Shown: piece after piece, positions 48,035 to 57,008 of the stretch
Position numbering within the stretch: position 1 is the first letter of the stretch
Layout: each line of letters starts with the position of its first letter
Source of the DNA: JAXGMV01 sp040768445
GTDB taxonomy: Bacteria > Chloroflexota > Anaerolineae > Anaerolineales > Anaerolineaceae
Length of the DNA: 64,000 nt
Direction of reading: 5' to 3'
NCBI GenBank assembly: GCA_040768445.1
Contig: JAXGMV010000001.1
Coordinates: 930,001 to 994,000, forward strand
Made by a program: the position numbers and the translations under genes
The notes under the pieces: generated by a model
Database searches by the model: none
What the model was told of the DNA's origin: nothing
The model's input: only the letters and a program-made list of their open reading frames with translations

Positions 48035-49366
48035 ATGAAACCAGAAGCGACGTACACCTTTCCGCCCGGTTTCCTGTGGGGCACTGCCAGCGCGGCACAC
48101 CAGGTGGAGGGTCAGAACAGCAATAATAACTGGTCAGCCTGGGAGGCTGAGCCGGGACATATCTACCAGAACCAGAAAGCCGGTAATGCCTGTGGCTGGT
48201 GGGCCGGGCGCTGGCGCGAGGACTTTGACCGCGCCGCCGACACTGGCCAAAATACCCACCGCCTGTCGGTCGAGTGGAGCCGCATTCAGCCCACCCCAGA
48301 CCGCTGGGACGAGGAAGCCATCGACCGCTACCGCCTGATGCTGCGCGGATTGATGGAGCGCAACCTGATGCCAATGGTGACCCTGCATCACTTCACCGAC
48401 CCGCTGTGGTTTGTGGCGCGCGGCGGCTGGGAGAACCCCGAAGCGCCGGAGCTGTTTGCCAAATTTGTGACCAAGATCGTCACTGCCCTCAAGGAGTATG
48501 TGACGTTGTGGGTGACGATCAACGAGCCCAACGTGTACGCCTACGGCGGCTGGCTGGGCGGCGGTTTCCCGCCCGGCAAGAACGATTCGGCGCTGGCCGG
48601 CAAGGTGCTGTACCACCTGCTGCTGGCACACGCTGCGGCCTACAAGATCATCCACAAGATACAACCGCAGGCACGCGTGGGCGTGGCACACCAGTACCGC
48701 GGCTTTTGGCCGGCACGCAGCTGGATGCCCCTGGATGGCGCCGCAGCTAACATGTTGAGCGCCAATTTTAACAACGCCTTCCCGCAGGGCATCGCTGCCG
48801 GCAAGTATTCCTTCCTGTTTAAGACTATCAAGGTGCCTGAAGCGCTCAACACCCAGGATTACTTTGGCTTGAACTATTACACCGCCGATACGGTCAAGTT
48901 CTCCCTGTTGGAATCGAAGAATTTCTTCAATAAACGCTATTTCCCGCCGGATGCCATCCTAAGCGAGACTGGCTTCCTTGCCAGCCTGCCTCAGGGCATG
49001 TTTGATGCGCTCAAGTGGGCCAAGGGTTACAGCTTGCCGATTATCATCACCGAGAACGGCGTGGAAGACCGCCAGGACACGATGCGCCCCGGCTACCTGC
49101 TGGAGCACCTGCAGCAAGTGTGGAAAGCGGTCGGCTATAACTGGATGGTGAAGGGCTACTTTCACTGGTCGCTGGTGGATAACTTCGAATGGGAGCGCGG
49201 CTGGTCACAGCGCTTTGGGCTGTGGGAGCTGGACGTCGAGACGCAGAAGCGCACACCACGCCCCTCGTCCGAGCTGTATGCCGCCATCTGCCGCGAGAAC
49301 GCCTTCACCACGCAGCTGGTCGAACAGTACGCGCCGGAGTCGTTTGGGCGCATGTTCCCGGTTTAG
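48035..49366 (+). CDS. GH1 family beta-glycosidase
   Basis: This 443-residue cytoplasmic TIM-barrel glycosidase has the N-terminal signature FPPGFLWGTASAAHQVEG. The acid/base glutamate is in WVTINEPNVYA, the Tyr in GLNYYTADTV, the nucleophile in PIIITENGVED, and the substrate-binding end in YFHWSLVDNFEWERGW. Full length. The aglycone side is not predictable. It is followed 33 bp later by the first SAM hydroxide adenosyltransferase gene. Confidence 0.95.
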   Translation: MKPEATYTFPPGFLWGTASAAHQVEGQNSNNNWSAWEAEPGHIYQNQKAGNACGWWAGRWREDFDRAADTGQNTHRLSVEWSRIQPTPDRWDEEAIDRYRLMLRGLMERNLMPMVTLHHFTDPLWFVARGGWENPEAPELFAKFVTKIVTALKEYVTLWVTINEPNVYAYGGWLGGGFPPGKNDSALAGKVLYHLLLAHAAAYKIIHKIQPQARVGVAHQYRGFWPARSWMPLDGAAANMLSANFNNAFPQGIAAGKYSFLFKTIKVPEALNTQDYFGLNYYTADTVKFSLLESKNFFNKRYFPPDAILSETGFLASLPQGMFDALKWAKGYSLPIIITENGVEDRQDTMRPGYLLEHLQQVWKAVGYNWMVKGYFHWSLVDNFEWERGWSQRFGLWELDVETQKRTPRPSSELYAAICRENAFTTQLVEQYAPESFGRMFPV

Positions 49367-49399
49367 ATTTACATTACCCATTGAAATGAGGAACCCTGG

Positions 49400-50209
49400 A
49401 TGAAATTAATCACCCTGCTGACTGATTTCGGGCTGCGCGACGGTTACGTCGGCGTGATGAAGGGCGTGATTTGGACTATCTGCCCCGACGCACACATCGC
49501 CGACCTGACCCACACCGTTGCGCCGCAGAACATTCGCCAGGGCGCGCTGGCGCTGGCGCTGTCCTTCCCTTACTATCCCGCCGGCACTGTGCATGTGACG
49601 GTGGTGGACCCCGGCGTGGGTACCGCCCGCCGCCCAATTGCCGCCCGCGTGGGTGAGCAGTTCTTCGTAGCACCCGACAACGGCCTGCTCTCGCCAGTAT
49701 TTGACGAGGCAGAGCGTCAGGGGCTGCAGGTGAACATTGTGCATCTCAACCGCCCGCAGTACTGGCTGGACGACATCAGCCATGTCTTCCACGGGCGCGA
49801 TATCTTCTCGCCTGTGGCTGCACACCTGGCACGCGGCATACCGCTGGAGACGCTGGGTGACCCGATCACCGACCCGTTTCGTTTCACCCTGCCTGTGGTA
49901 GAGGCGATTGACGGCGGCCTGCGCGGGTGCATCCTGCTGGTGGACAATTACGGCAACCTGTACAGCAATATCCCACTCAAAGCGCTGGAGCCCTACAACC
50001 CCGCTGGCCTGCGCATCCGCATCGCCGGGCAAGAGATTACCGGCTTACTGCCGAGCTTTGGTTACGGCAGTGAGGGTAGCCTGGTGGCGGTGCACGGTAC
50101 TTACGGCTCGCTGACCGTGGCAGTGGTCAACGGTAATGCAGCCAAAGGGCTCTCTGCCGGCGTGGATACCCTGCTGGAAGTGTGTTTCCGCCCGGAGCAA
50201 CCAGCATGA
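49400..50209 (+). CDS. SAM hydroxide adenosyltransferase (DUF62), first copy
   Basis: This 269-residue enzyme of the fluorinase-related DUF62 family uses hydroxide to split S-adenosylmethionine into adenosine and methionine. Signatures: LTDFGLRDGYVGVMKG, then VDPGVGTARRPIAA, FHGRDIFSPVAAHL (catalytic His) and DNYGNLYSNIP. No halide-site evidence for a halogenase. It overlaps the second copy by 4 bp. Confidence 0.93.
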   Translation: MKLITLLTDFGLRDGYVGVMKGVIWTICPDAHIADLTHTVAPQNIRQGALALALSFPYYPAGTVHVTVVDPGVGTARRPIAARVGEQFFVAPDNGLLSPVFDEAERQGLQVNIVHLNRPQYWLDDISHVFHGRDIFSPVAAHLARGIPLETLGDPITDPFRFTLPVVEAIDGGLRGCILLVDNYGNLYSNIPLKALEPYNPAGLRIRIAGQEITGLLPSFGYGSEGSLVAVHGTYGSLTVAVVNGNAAKGLSAGVDTLLEVCFRPEQPA

Positions 50210-51003
50210 CGCGCGTCATCAGCATCACCACCGACTTTGGTTCAGGTGATTTTGGCGTGGGCGAGATGCTGGGAGTGATCTACAGCATTGCCGGCGAGAA
50301 TGTGCGCATTGCTGACCTGACCCACGACATCCCGCGCCACAATGTGCTGGATGCCGCTGTCATCCTGGAGCGCCATACACCTTACTTCCCGCCTGGCTCG
50401 GTGCACATCGCCGTGGTGGACCCGGGCGTGGGTACTGGCCGACGTCCAATTGCCGCCCGGTTGGGTGACCAGATCTTCGTTGGACCTGACAACGGCCTGC
50501 TGACGCTGATGCTGGCGCGCTGCCAGCGGCTGGGCGAGCCGGTGCAGGTGGTGCACACCTCCAACCCGGCTTACTGGCTGCCGCAGGTGAGCGCCATCTT
50601 CCACGGGCGCGATATCTTCGCTGCGGTGGCAGCCCATATCGCCCGCGGTGTGCCGCTCGAGGCGCTGGGCGAGCCGGTGGACGACCCCGTCTTGTTGGAT
50701 ATTCCCCAACCGCTGGCGTTTGACGGCGGCTGGCAGGGCACTATCACCCGCGTGGACCATTTCGGCAACCTGGAGAGCAACATCGACGGCTCTCTCACCA
50801 CAGGCATACCCAACCCGCAGGTGCTGATCGGCAGCGCGGTCATCAATGGGCTGGTGCAGACCTTTGGCCAGGCGCAGCCCGGTGACCTGGTGGCCATGAT
50901 CGATTCCTCCGGCGTGCTGGGCGTCAGCGTGGTCAACGGCAGCGCTGCTCAAAGGCTGAATGCCGGTCAGGGCACGCCCATCACCATCCGCCCAGCTGAT
51001 TAA
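50206..51003 (+). CDS. SAM hydroxide adenosyltransferase (DUF62), second copy
   Basis: This 265-residue paralog has ITTDFGSGDFGVGEMLG, then VDPGVGTGRRPIAA, FHGRDIFAAVAAHI and DHFGNLESNID. The two proteins share the whole fold but differ in many positions, so the duplication is not recent. The start ATG lies inside the stop of copy one (ATGA), which ensures coupled translation and suggests a hetero-oligomer. The IS1182 element begins about 30 bp after its stop and may have cut off downstream genes. Confidence 0.92.
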   Translation: MTRVISITTDFGSGDFGVGEMLGVIYSIAGENVRIADLTHDIPRHNVLDAAVILERHTPYFPPGSVHIAVVDPGVGTGRRPIAARLGDQIFVGPDNGLLTLMLARCQRLGEPVQVVHTSNPAYWLPQVSAIFHGRDIFAAVAAHIARGVPLEALGEPVDDPVLLDIPQPLAFDGGWQGTITRVDHFGNLESNIDGSLTTGIPNPQVLIGSAVINGLVQTFGQAQPGDLVAMIDSSGVLGVSVVNGSAAQRLNAGQGTPITIRPAD

Positions 51004-51103
51004 GCGACATTCAACTTCCCTGAACAAAAAAGGGGCTGCCCAAAAAGTCAGCCTCGACAGTTGAATAAACCACAAAAACAAACAAAGAAATAAAAAAGAA
51101 CAA

Positions 51104-51135
51104 AAAAAAGCAGCGATCAAACGACCGCTGCTTTT
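51104..51135 (-). terminator. terminator of the IS1182 transposase gene
   Basis: AAAAGCAGCG (51106-51115) and CGCTGCTTTT (51126-51135) form a 10-bp stem. The transposase stop codon lies in the loop and a run of Ts follows on the minus strand. Confidence 0.8.
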
Positions 51136-52664
51136 GCTATGTTATGTGCAATACACAGAATTCCCCATTCAGTACTCACTTTATCAATTCCTCGCAGAAG
51201 AAACCGCCTGAACCCCCAATCCCCCTTGAGACGGCCAAATACAGCCTCCACCTCAACCGGGCGCCGAGATCGCAATACCAATCCTTGCGGAGAAAGTAGA
51301 TTATCACGGGCTTGTTGTTTGAGCCTTTCCCACTCCTTGCCTATTTGTATCTGCCGGTTATTTTTTGCCCGAGTACATTCTGCCTTTACAGGACAGTGTG
51401 AACAATCCTCACACTCATATATGCGTCGTTCTGAGGTGTATCCATTCTCACTCTTGTATGGCTTTGTATACACATATCGTAAACGTTTCTTTTGTGGACA
51501 TTCATATTCATCTTCTTGAGCATAATAGGCAAAATTCTCTGCCCGATAAGGCTGTTTCTTTTTATAGTTCCGTTTCTGTTCGTAATGAAAGCGGTTGTCT
51601 TTGACGTAAGTTGTTATGTGGTTTAGGTCCAGGTAGCTGTAGTTCTCTTCACTGCCATATCCCGCATCTGCCACCAGGTTTTTGGGATAATCCCCCAGCC
51701 ACAGCCTGAACTTCTCAAGGTGTTCTTTCAAGCAACTGGTATCTCCTGCCCTGCGATGTAAGCTGAAGCCTAATACAAATTGCTTCTGTGTCCCCAGTTG
51801 CACATTATAGCCAGCCTTCAACTGTCCATTCCTCATGTGGTCTTCTTTCATCCGCATATATGTGGCGTCATTATCGGTCTTGCAGAAGTTGTTGCGTCCC
51901 TCAAATATCGCTTCATACCGTTCATATTTCTCCATCCTTGGAATGTAATCTTTCTCCAACTTCGCCTTGGCCTTGCTCAAATCTTTGTCTTCCGGATTTT
52001 CTTTCAACCGTTCATTGATCTTCCTGGCGGCTTCTTTCAGTCTCTCTGCGTCTATTTCTTTGCCTTCCCCTACTTCTTCTAAATCATTCTCTCCGTATTT
52101 CGCCTCTTCCGCTGCTTCTATCTCGTCTATTTCTTCGAGTAACTGCTGTACTTTTTCTCGCAGTTTGGCTTTATTCTTCTCTGTGCTCTTCCGCCACACA
52201 AATTTGTATTTGTTCGCATTAGCCTCTATCTTTGTCCCATCTACAAAGTAGTGCTCCAGATCAACATAGCCCGCTTCCATCAGTTGCTCTATTACCCCGT
52301 AAAATACTTCGTCGATCACCGCTTTCATAACCTTCCCCCTGAAGCGGTTGATGGTTCGATGGTCTGGACGGTTCATCCCGCTCAGCCACATGTAATTCAC
52401 ATTCTCCCGCAGTTCTTTCGCTATTCGCCGCGAGGAAAACACCCGTTGTGTGTAGGCATATACGATGACTTTCAGCAGCATCTGTGGGTTGTAGGCGCTT
52501 GTCCCTCCCCCTTTGTACTGCTTCTCCAGTATCAGTCGATCGATCTCTTCGATCATTTTGCTCACCACCCTTACCAGATGGCTTTCAGGTATCAGCTCTT
52601 CCAGGCTCGGTGGTAATAGCATTGCTTGTTGTGGTTCGTATCGTTTGAAGATTTGTCTTTTCAT
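51117..52664 (-). CDS. IS1182 family transposase
   Basis: This 515-residue DDE transposase has an N-terminal DUF772 part (LPPSLEELIPESHLVRVV, YNPQMLLKVIVYAYTQRVFSSRRIA) and the catalytic acids in HYFVDGTKIEANANKYKFVW, VADAGYGSEENYSYL and the C-terminal RRPVEVEAVFGRLKGDWGFRRFLLRG. A Cys-rich zinc motif (CEDCSHCPVKAEC) and a long charged coiled coil in the middle are typical. Intact; AT-rich compared with its neighbours. Confidence 0.95.
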   Translation of the reverse strand: MKRQIFKRYEPQQAMLLPPSLEELIPESHLVRVVSKMIEEIDRLILEKQYKGGGTSAYNPQMLLKVIVYAYTQRVFSSRRIAKELRENVNYMWLSGMNRPDHRTINRFRGKVMKAVIDEVFYGVIEQLMEAGYVDLEHYFVDGTKIEANANKYKFVWRKSTEKNKAKLREKVQQLLEEIDEIEAAEEAKYGENDLEEVGEGKEIDAERLKEAARKINERLKENPEDKDLSKAKAKLEKDYIPRMEKYERYEAIFEGRNNFCKTDNDATYMRMKEDHMRNGQLKAGYNVQLGTQKQFVLGFSLHRRAGDTSCLKEHLEKFRLWLGDYPKNLVADAGYGSEENYSYLDLNHITTYVKDNRFHYEQKRNYKKKQPYRAENFAYYAQEDEYECPQKKRLRYVYTKPYKSENGYTSERRIYECEDCSHCPVKAECTRAKNNRQIQIGKEWERLKQQARDNLLSPQGLVLRSRRPVEVEAVFGRLKGDWGFRRFLLRGIDKVSTEWGILCIAHNIAKAAVV

Positions 52665-52736
52665 CCCCCTATTATATTAAAGTTTTTGAGGCTGCCCATA
52701 CTTTTGGGACAGCCTCTGATTGTTATCAAAGGAAGG

Positions 52737-54344
52737 TTACACCAGTTCAGGGTCGCGGTATACAAACGTCCCATTGACCAGTGTGCCCAGCACTTTGGTG
52801 TTGAGGATCTCCATCGGGTCAATCTCGAAGATATCCTTATCCAGCACCACGCAGTCCGCCAGGAAGCCGACTTTGAGCATACCCAGCTTGTCTTCCATGC
52901 CGGCAGCATAGGCCGGGCCAGTGGTGTAACCCTGCACCGCTTCGTGTACGCTCAAGCGCTGTTCGGGGTACCAGCCTTCGGGGCCGGGCGTACCGTCAGG
53001 TCGGCGGCGCGTCACGGCGGCATGAATGCCAACCATCGGGTCCCAGGTCTCCACCGGGCAGTCCGAGCCAAGCGCCAGCACGGCGCCGTGCTGCAGCTGC
53101 GATTTGAGTGCATAGGCATTGGCAGAGCGGCTGCCCCAATGTTCGGTAGAGATATCCATGTCAGACGTTGCGTGCAGTGGCTGCATCGAAGCCACCACTT
53201 TCAGCTTGCCCAGCCGGCCGATGTCTTCCGGCGCCAGCAGCTGCACGTGCTCGATGCGGTTGCGCAGGGAGCCAGTCAGGCCTTTATTAATCGCCTGCTC
53301 GTAGATATCCAAAATCTCGCGGTTGGCCCGGTCACCGATGGCGTGGATGGCACAGGCCAGCCCGCCGCCGTTGGCTTTGAAGACCGCCTCGCGCAGCACT
53401 TCGATGTCAGTGGTGGCAATGCCGGTGTTCTCCGGCGCACTGTCGAAGCCCTCCAGCATCCAGGCGGTACGGGGTCCCAACGCGCCATCGGCAAACATCT
53501 TGACAGCGCCGACGCGCAGCATATCATCGCCGAAGCCGGTGCGCAGACCGACGGCCAGCGCTTCATCGAGGTGAACCAAGGGGATGGACTTGGTGATGCG
53601 CAGGGTCAGCTCGCCGCCCTGGTGCAGCGCCTGTTCCACGGCAAAAATCAGCGGGGTATCCATGTCGTGTACGCCGGTCAGGCCGGCGCGGTGCGCCTGG
53701 GCCATGGCACGCCGGGCGGCGACCATCAGCTCAGGTACGTCCGGCTTGGGGATCAGGTTCTTGACCAGTGGGACGGCCTCTTCCAGCAGGGTGCCTTCCG
53801 GCTCACCGTTTGGTTTGCGCACCAGTTCACCGCCGGCAGGATCGGGTGAGGCGGCGGTCAGGCCGGCCAGCTTGAGCGCAACCGTGTTGACCCAGGCGGC
53901 ATGCCCGCTCTTGGCTTCCAGAAAGACCGGGTGATTGGGTGAGACAGCGTCCAGCTCTGCCGCGGTTGGAAATTTGGCATCCCAGACGTTGTGGTTCCAG
54001 CCGTAACCGGTAATCCATGCGCCAGCGGACTTTTCGGCTGCCATAGCGGCCACGTCAGCCAGCACGGCTGCCTTGGTGGGCTTTTCAGCGTTGATCGCAT
54101 CCAGCCCGAGGGAGATATATTCAAAGTGCAGGTGGGCGTCGGTCAGCCCGGGCAGGACTGCGGCGCCTTTCAAATCGATCTTATCGCGTATCCCGGCGGC
54201 ACCTGCTACCTGTTGGGCTGAGGTGTCATCGCCGGCAAACAGGACCACGCCACCGCGTATCAACAGTGCGCTGACCAGCGGTTTGGCAGGGTCCATGGTA
54301 TGAATTTTGCCGTTATAGAGCAGGAGATTATTGGTTTGCATCAT
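52737..54344 (-). CDS. amidohydrolase, YtcJ-like
   Basis: This 535-residue metal-dependent hydrolase of the amidohydrolase_3 (YtcJ / N-substituted formamide deformylase) group has GLTDAHLHFEYI (HxH), TGYGWNHNVW, the central catalytic block, CAIHAIGDRANREILDIYE and GSDCPVETWDPM (third-strand Asp). The N- and C-terminal beta-sandwich parts are both present. It is cytoplasmic; the substrate is unknown. The IS1182 element ends about 20 bp downstream of its stop. Confidence 0.9.
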   Translation of the reverse strand: MMQTNNLLLYNGKIHTMDPAKPLVSALLIRGGVVLFAGDDTSAQQVAGAAGIRDKIDLKGAAVLPGLTDAHLHFEYISLGLDAINAEKPTKAAVLADVAAMAAEKSAGAWITGYGWNHNVWDAKFPTAAELDAVSPNHPVFLEAKSGHAAWVNTVALKLAGLTAASPDPAGGELVRKPNGEPEGTLLEEAVPLVKNLIPKPDVPELMVAARRAMAQAHRAGLTGVHDMDTPLIFAVEQALHQGGELTLRITKSIPLVHLDEALAVGLRTGFGDDMLRVGAVKMFADGALGPRTAWMLEGFDSAPENTGIATTDIEVLREAVFKANGGGLACAIHAIGDRANREILDIYEQAINKGLTGSLRNRIEHVQLLAPEDIGRLGKLKVVASMQPLHATSDMDISTEHWGSRSANAYALKSQLQHGAVLALGSDCPVETWDPMVGIHAAVTRRRPDGTPGPEGWYPEQRLSVHEAVQGYTTGPAYAAGMEDKLGMLKVGFLADCVVLDKDIFEIDPMEILNTKVLGTLVNGTFVYRDPELV

Positions 54345-54467
54345 GTTTGCGTGTGACCTTTCTATTGGACTGTGCTTTTAATTATAAACCGCCTGTCAAT
54401 TGACGATGCACAGGGTATGACAGGCGGCAGGTGAATGAGGATATAAATAATAGAACTTATATTCTAT

Positions 54468-55298
54468 TTATGAGTTACCAGATAGCAGGTTCTGGCGGTT
54501 GAAACCCCTGACAGACAGCCAGGTGAGCCCCAACGCAACCAGCCACAAGACTGCGCCGATCAGCATTCCAACCGGCACGGTCAGGTAGACGGTGCCGCTC
54601 AACTGCCCCGCCAGCAGGATGATCACCAGCAGGACGAGTGATGAAGAGGTCTGGTAGGCGCCCATAAAGGTGCGGCTGCGGGAGGAGATCAGCACCGTGG
54701 CGGCGATACCCAGCAGTGCCAGTGCCGGCGTGATCCACAAGATGAGGGGGTACCAGCTGGGCAGCGGGAACCACATCCCCCCGAACAGGTCAAAGCCGGC
54801 CGTATTGAGGATGATGATATAGAGGATGAACAAAAACCACGTCAGCCCGACGGCAGGCAGGAAGCCGCTCAGTACCTTGCCAAGGAACAGCTCACGGTCT
54901 GTGGCGGGTGTGTACAGCAGGGCTTCCATGGTGTGGCGCTCCAGCTCGCCGGCAAAGGACTCGGCGGCAATAACGGTGGCGAACATCAGCGGAAAGATCA
55001 AGAACATGGGCGCCATGATGTGCCCGAACATCATCAGCACCATGGATTGGAAATCATCCAGCCCTGAGAAGGCAGCGCTGAAGGCCGGCGGCATGTTGTT
55101 GAAGAAAATATCCAGGTCGCTGTCCTGTGCGAAGAAATCAGGCGGCAGGGGCACAAATTTGGGCAGCAGCAGGATGGCAGCCGGCAGGACGCCAAGGAAG
55201 ATAATTGGCACCACCAGCATCGGCATCCAGGCGCCGCGGTTTTGGCGCACCTCCAGCAAATCTTTTTTAGCAATGGCAAACAGGATTTTCCAGTTCAT
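54468..55298 (-). CDS. ABC transporter permease (ABC-2 / NatB-like)
   Basis: This 276-residue membrane protein has six predicted spans: an N-terminal IAKKDLLEVRQNRGAWMPML helix, a long extracytoplasmic loop (FVPLPPDFFAQDSDLDIFFNNMPPAFSAAFSGLDD) and the conserved AAESFAGELERHTMEALLYTPATDRELFLGK coupling region. It overlaps the ATPase gene by 4 bp. Export of a peptide, lipid or sodium is the family range. Confidence 0.88.
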   Translation of the reverse strand: MNWKILFAIAKKDLLEVRQNRGAWMPMLVVPIIFLGVLPAAILLLPKFVPLPPDFFAQDSDLDIFFNNMPPAFSAAFSGLDDFQSMVLMMFGHIMAPMFLIFPLMFATVIAAESFAGELERHTMEALLYTPATDRELFLGKVLSGFLPAVGLTWFLFILYIIILNTAGFDLFGGMWFPLPSWYPLILWITPALALLGIAATVLISSRSRTFMGAYQTSSSLVLLVIILLAGQLSGTVYLTVPVGMLIGAVLWLVALGLTWLSVRGFNRQNLLSGNS

Positions 55299-56245
55299 TC
55301 AGCACGCTCCCTGTCCTGGCTCTGCAGGGCAAAGTAAATTTCTTCCAGTGAAACCGGCTGCGGCTGCACGCTCAGCAAGCGGGCGCCGGCAGAGACAAGG
55401 GTAGAGACCAGTTCGGGCACCTGTCCTTCAGCTTCAACCTCAAGGCGCAGCAGCTTGTCCCCCTCCCAGGTAACCGCGTGGGTAAAAGACAGGCGTTCTG
55501 GCACGGCTATTACCGCACCAGAAGGTGTTTCATGGAAAGCCACCTGCAGGCGCAGACCCGGCATAAGGCGCTGGCGCAGTTCGGAAAGGCTGCCAACAGC
55601 CAGCAGGCGGCCGCGGTTGATGATTGCCAGCCTGTCACACAGGCGCTCGGCTTCAAACAAGTTGTGGGTGCACAAGAGCACGGTGCGGCCGTTCTGGCCG
55701 CGGATGTTCTCAATCAGGCCGTGCACCTGCTGAGACGATTCCGGGTCAAGTCCGGCGGTCGGCTCATCCAAAAACAGCAGTTCGGGCTGGTTGAGCAGGG
55801 CACGCGCCAGCGCCATGCGCTGTTTCATACCCTTGCTGTAAGTGCCCACCCGGTCGTCAGCACGGCCTTCAAGGTCAAAGAATGCCAACAGCTCTTGAGA
55901 ACGCCTGCGCCAATCCGCCTCGGGCATACCCATCAGCGTGCCGAAGAAAGACAGGTTCTGCCGGGCGGTCAGGCGCTCGTACAGAGCAGGTGTCTCGGTC
56001 AGCACGCCGGTCTGCTTGCGGATGCGGTGGCCATCGACCTTCGGGTTCAGCCCCAGCACGCGTAGATCGCCGGATGTGGGGTTGAACAGGCCGTTCAACA
56101 GGCGGATAGTGGTGGTCTTGCCGGCGCCGTTGGGGCCAAGCAGACCGAGTACCTCACCGCGCCGTACTGAGAATGTCAGCCCATCCAGGGCTGTTTTCTG
56201 CCCAAAACGGTGTGTGAGTCCATTTACTTCAATGATATTTTCCAT
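55295..56245 (-). CDS. ABC transporter ATP-binding protein (NatA-like)
   Basis: This 316-residue ATPase has GPNGAGKTTTIRLLNGL, signature YSKGMKQRMALARAL, LLFLDEPTAGLDPESSQ and the H-loop LLCTHNLFEAERLC. A C-terminal extension of about 90 residues (TPSGAVIAVPERLSF...) is common in NatA-type ATPases. It is the third gene of a gntR-sdpI-ABC group, an arrangement used for defence against antimicrobial peptides or envelope stress. Confidence 0.93.
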   Translation of the reverse strand: MENIIEVNGLTHRFGQKTALDGLTFSVRRGEVLGLLGPNGAGKTTTIRLLNGLFNPTSGDLRVLGLNPKVDGHRIRKQTGVLTETPALYERLTARQNLSFFGTLMGMPEADWRRRSQELLAFFDLEGRADDRVGTYSKGMKQRMALARALLNQPELLFLDEPTAGLDPESSQQVHGLIENIRGQNGRTVLLCTHNLFEAERLCDRLAIINRGRLLAVGSLSELRQRLMPGLRLQVAFHETPSGAVIAVPERLSFTHAVTWEGDKLLRLEVEAEGQVPELVSTLVSAGARLLSVQPQPVSLEEIYFALQSQDRERAE

Positions 56246-56295
56246 TAATAAGGCTCCAAAAACATCATAAATAGATCAGCCAGTATTGATATTAA

Positions 56296-56311
56296 TGTTT
56301 CACGTGAAACA
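56296..56311. promoter_or_regulatory. parS: parS-like centromere site (left copy)
   Basis: TGTTTCACGTGAAACA is a perfect 16-bp palindrome identical to the bacterial parS consensus bound by ParB; flanking A/T extend it to 18 bp. It lies between the sdpI-like gene and the ATPase gene. Confidence 0.85.
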
Positions 56312-56316
56312 TCAGG

Positions 56317-56973
56317 CTAAAGCGAACTGCTGCCCTTCATCTCGCGTTGATAGGCGAAGTAGGAATAGATAATTGGGATAAATGCCGCCGCCAGCATCGG
56401 TACCATCAGCAGCAGGAAAGATTGCGATGGAAAGATGATGCCCAGCATAGTGATAATGCCGGCTGCTTTGAACAGCCAGCCGCCCAGGCGGTGGGTTTTC
56501 TCCCACACGCTGTCACTGCTCAGCGTCCAGGGGGTACGGATGCCTATAAAGAAGTTGCGTTTGGCTTTTTGCATCAGAACACCGGTATAGAAGATGAACA
56601 ACCCCATGCCCGGCATCATCCACTGTGACAATATCAGCGGATTCCCCATATTGATCAGCACGGTCAACACATGCATGTAGAGCATGAACAGTGCAAAGAT
56701 CACCACAAAGGTGTTAAAGTACGGTCGGAAGGCCTCGATATTTTTGCGCAGCGGGTCAATGTGTGGTACCGCCATCAACAGGGCGCCGATACCCAGCAGC
56801 ATCAGCGGCATCAGTGCCAGCCCCCAGAATTTACCCATCGTGCCGTCAACGACGTTTTGATCGTTCCAATGGGTGGCAATCACGTCAGGGACGCGCGGGT
56901 AGGCATAGAGGGAGACGGCTGCAGCAAGCAGGATGACAATGCCCATAAGGATCAGGGTGGTTTTGGTTTTCAT
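56317..56973 (-). CDS. DUF1648/SdpI-family membrane protein
   Basis: This 218-residue protein has DUF1648 at the N-terminus (VSLYAYPRVPDVIATHWNDQNVVDGTMGKFWGL) and an SdpI part at the C-terminus (FFIGIRTPWTLSSDSVWEKTHRLGGWLFKAAG), with six predicted spans. SdpI of Bacillus confers immunity to a toxic peptide and controls its own repressor. The neighbours here are a GntR regulator and an ABC exporter, which fits an immunity/stress module. parS-like sites flank it on both sides. Confidence 0.9.
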   Translation of the reverse strand: MKTKTTLILMGIVILLAAAVSLYAYPRVPDVIATHWNDQNVVDGTMGKFWGLALMPLMLLGIGALLMAVPHIDPLRKNIEAFRPYFNTFVVIFALFMLYMHVLTVLINMGNPLILSQWMMPGMGLFIFYTGVLMQKAKRNFFIGIRTPWTLSSDSVWEKTHRLGGWLFKAAGIITMLGIIFPSQSFLLLMVPMLAAAFIPIIYSYFAYQREMKGSSSL

Positions 56974-56990
56974 AGTGTTAGCTCCTTTGA

Positions 56991-57006
56991 TGTTTCACGT
57001 GAAACA
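56991..57006. promoter_or_regulatory. parS: parS-like centromere site (right copy)
   Basis: This is a second perfect TGTTTCACGTGAAACA, 695 bp from the first, in the short gap between gntR and the sdpI-like gene. Confidence 0.85.
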
Positions 57007-57008
57007 AT

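Larger units (their letters stand above)
51032..52716 (-). mobile_element. IS1182-family insertion sequence
   Basis: About 1.7 kb with imperfect inverted ends. GGGGCTG-CCCAAAAAGT-CAGCCTC at 51032-51055 corresponds to GAGGCTGTCCCAAAAGTATG-GGCAGCCTC (reverse complement of 52688-52716). One intact transposase gene lies inside. No target duplication was found by eye. Confidence 0.8.

Noticed and set aside
49400..51003. Fluorinase or chlorinase function for the DUF62 genes.
   Set aside because: The sequences carry the hydroxide adenosyltransferase pattern, and no halogenated-metabolite genes are nearby.
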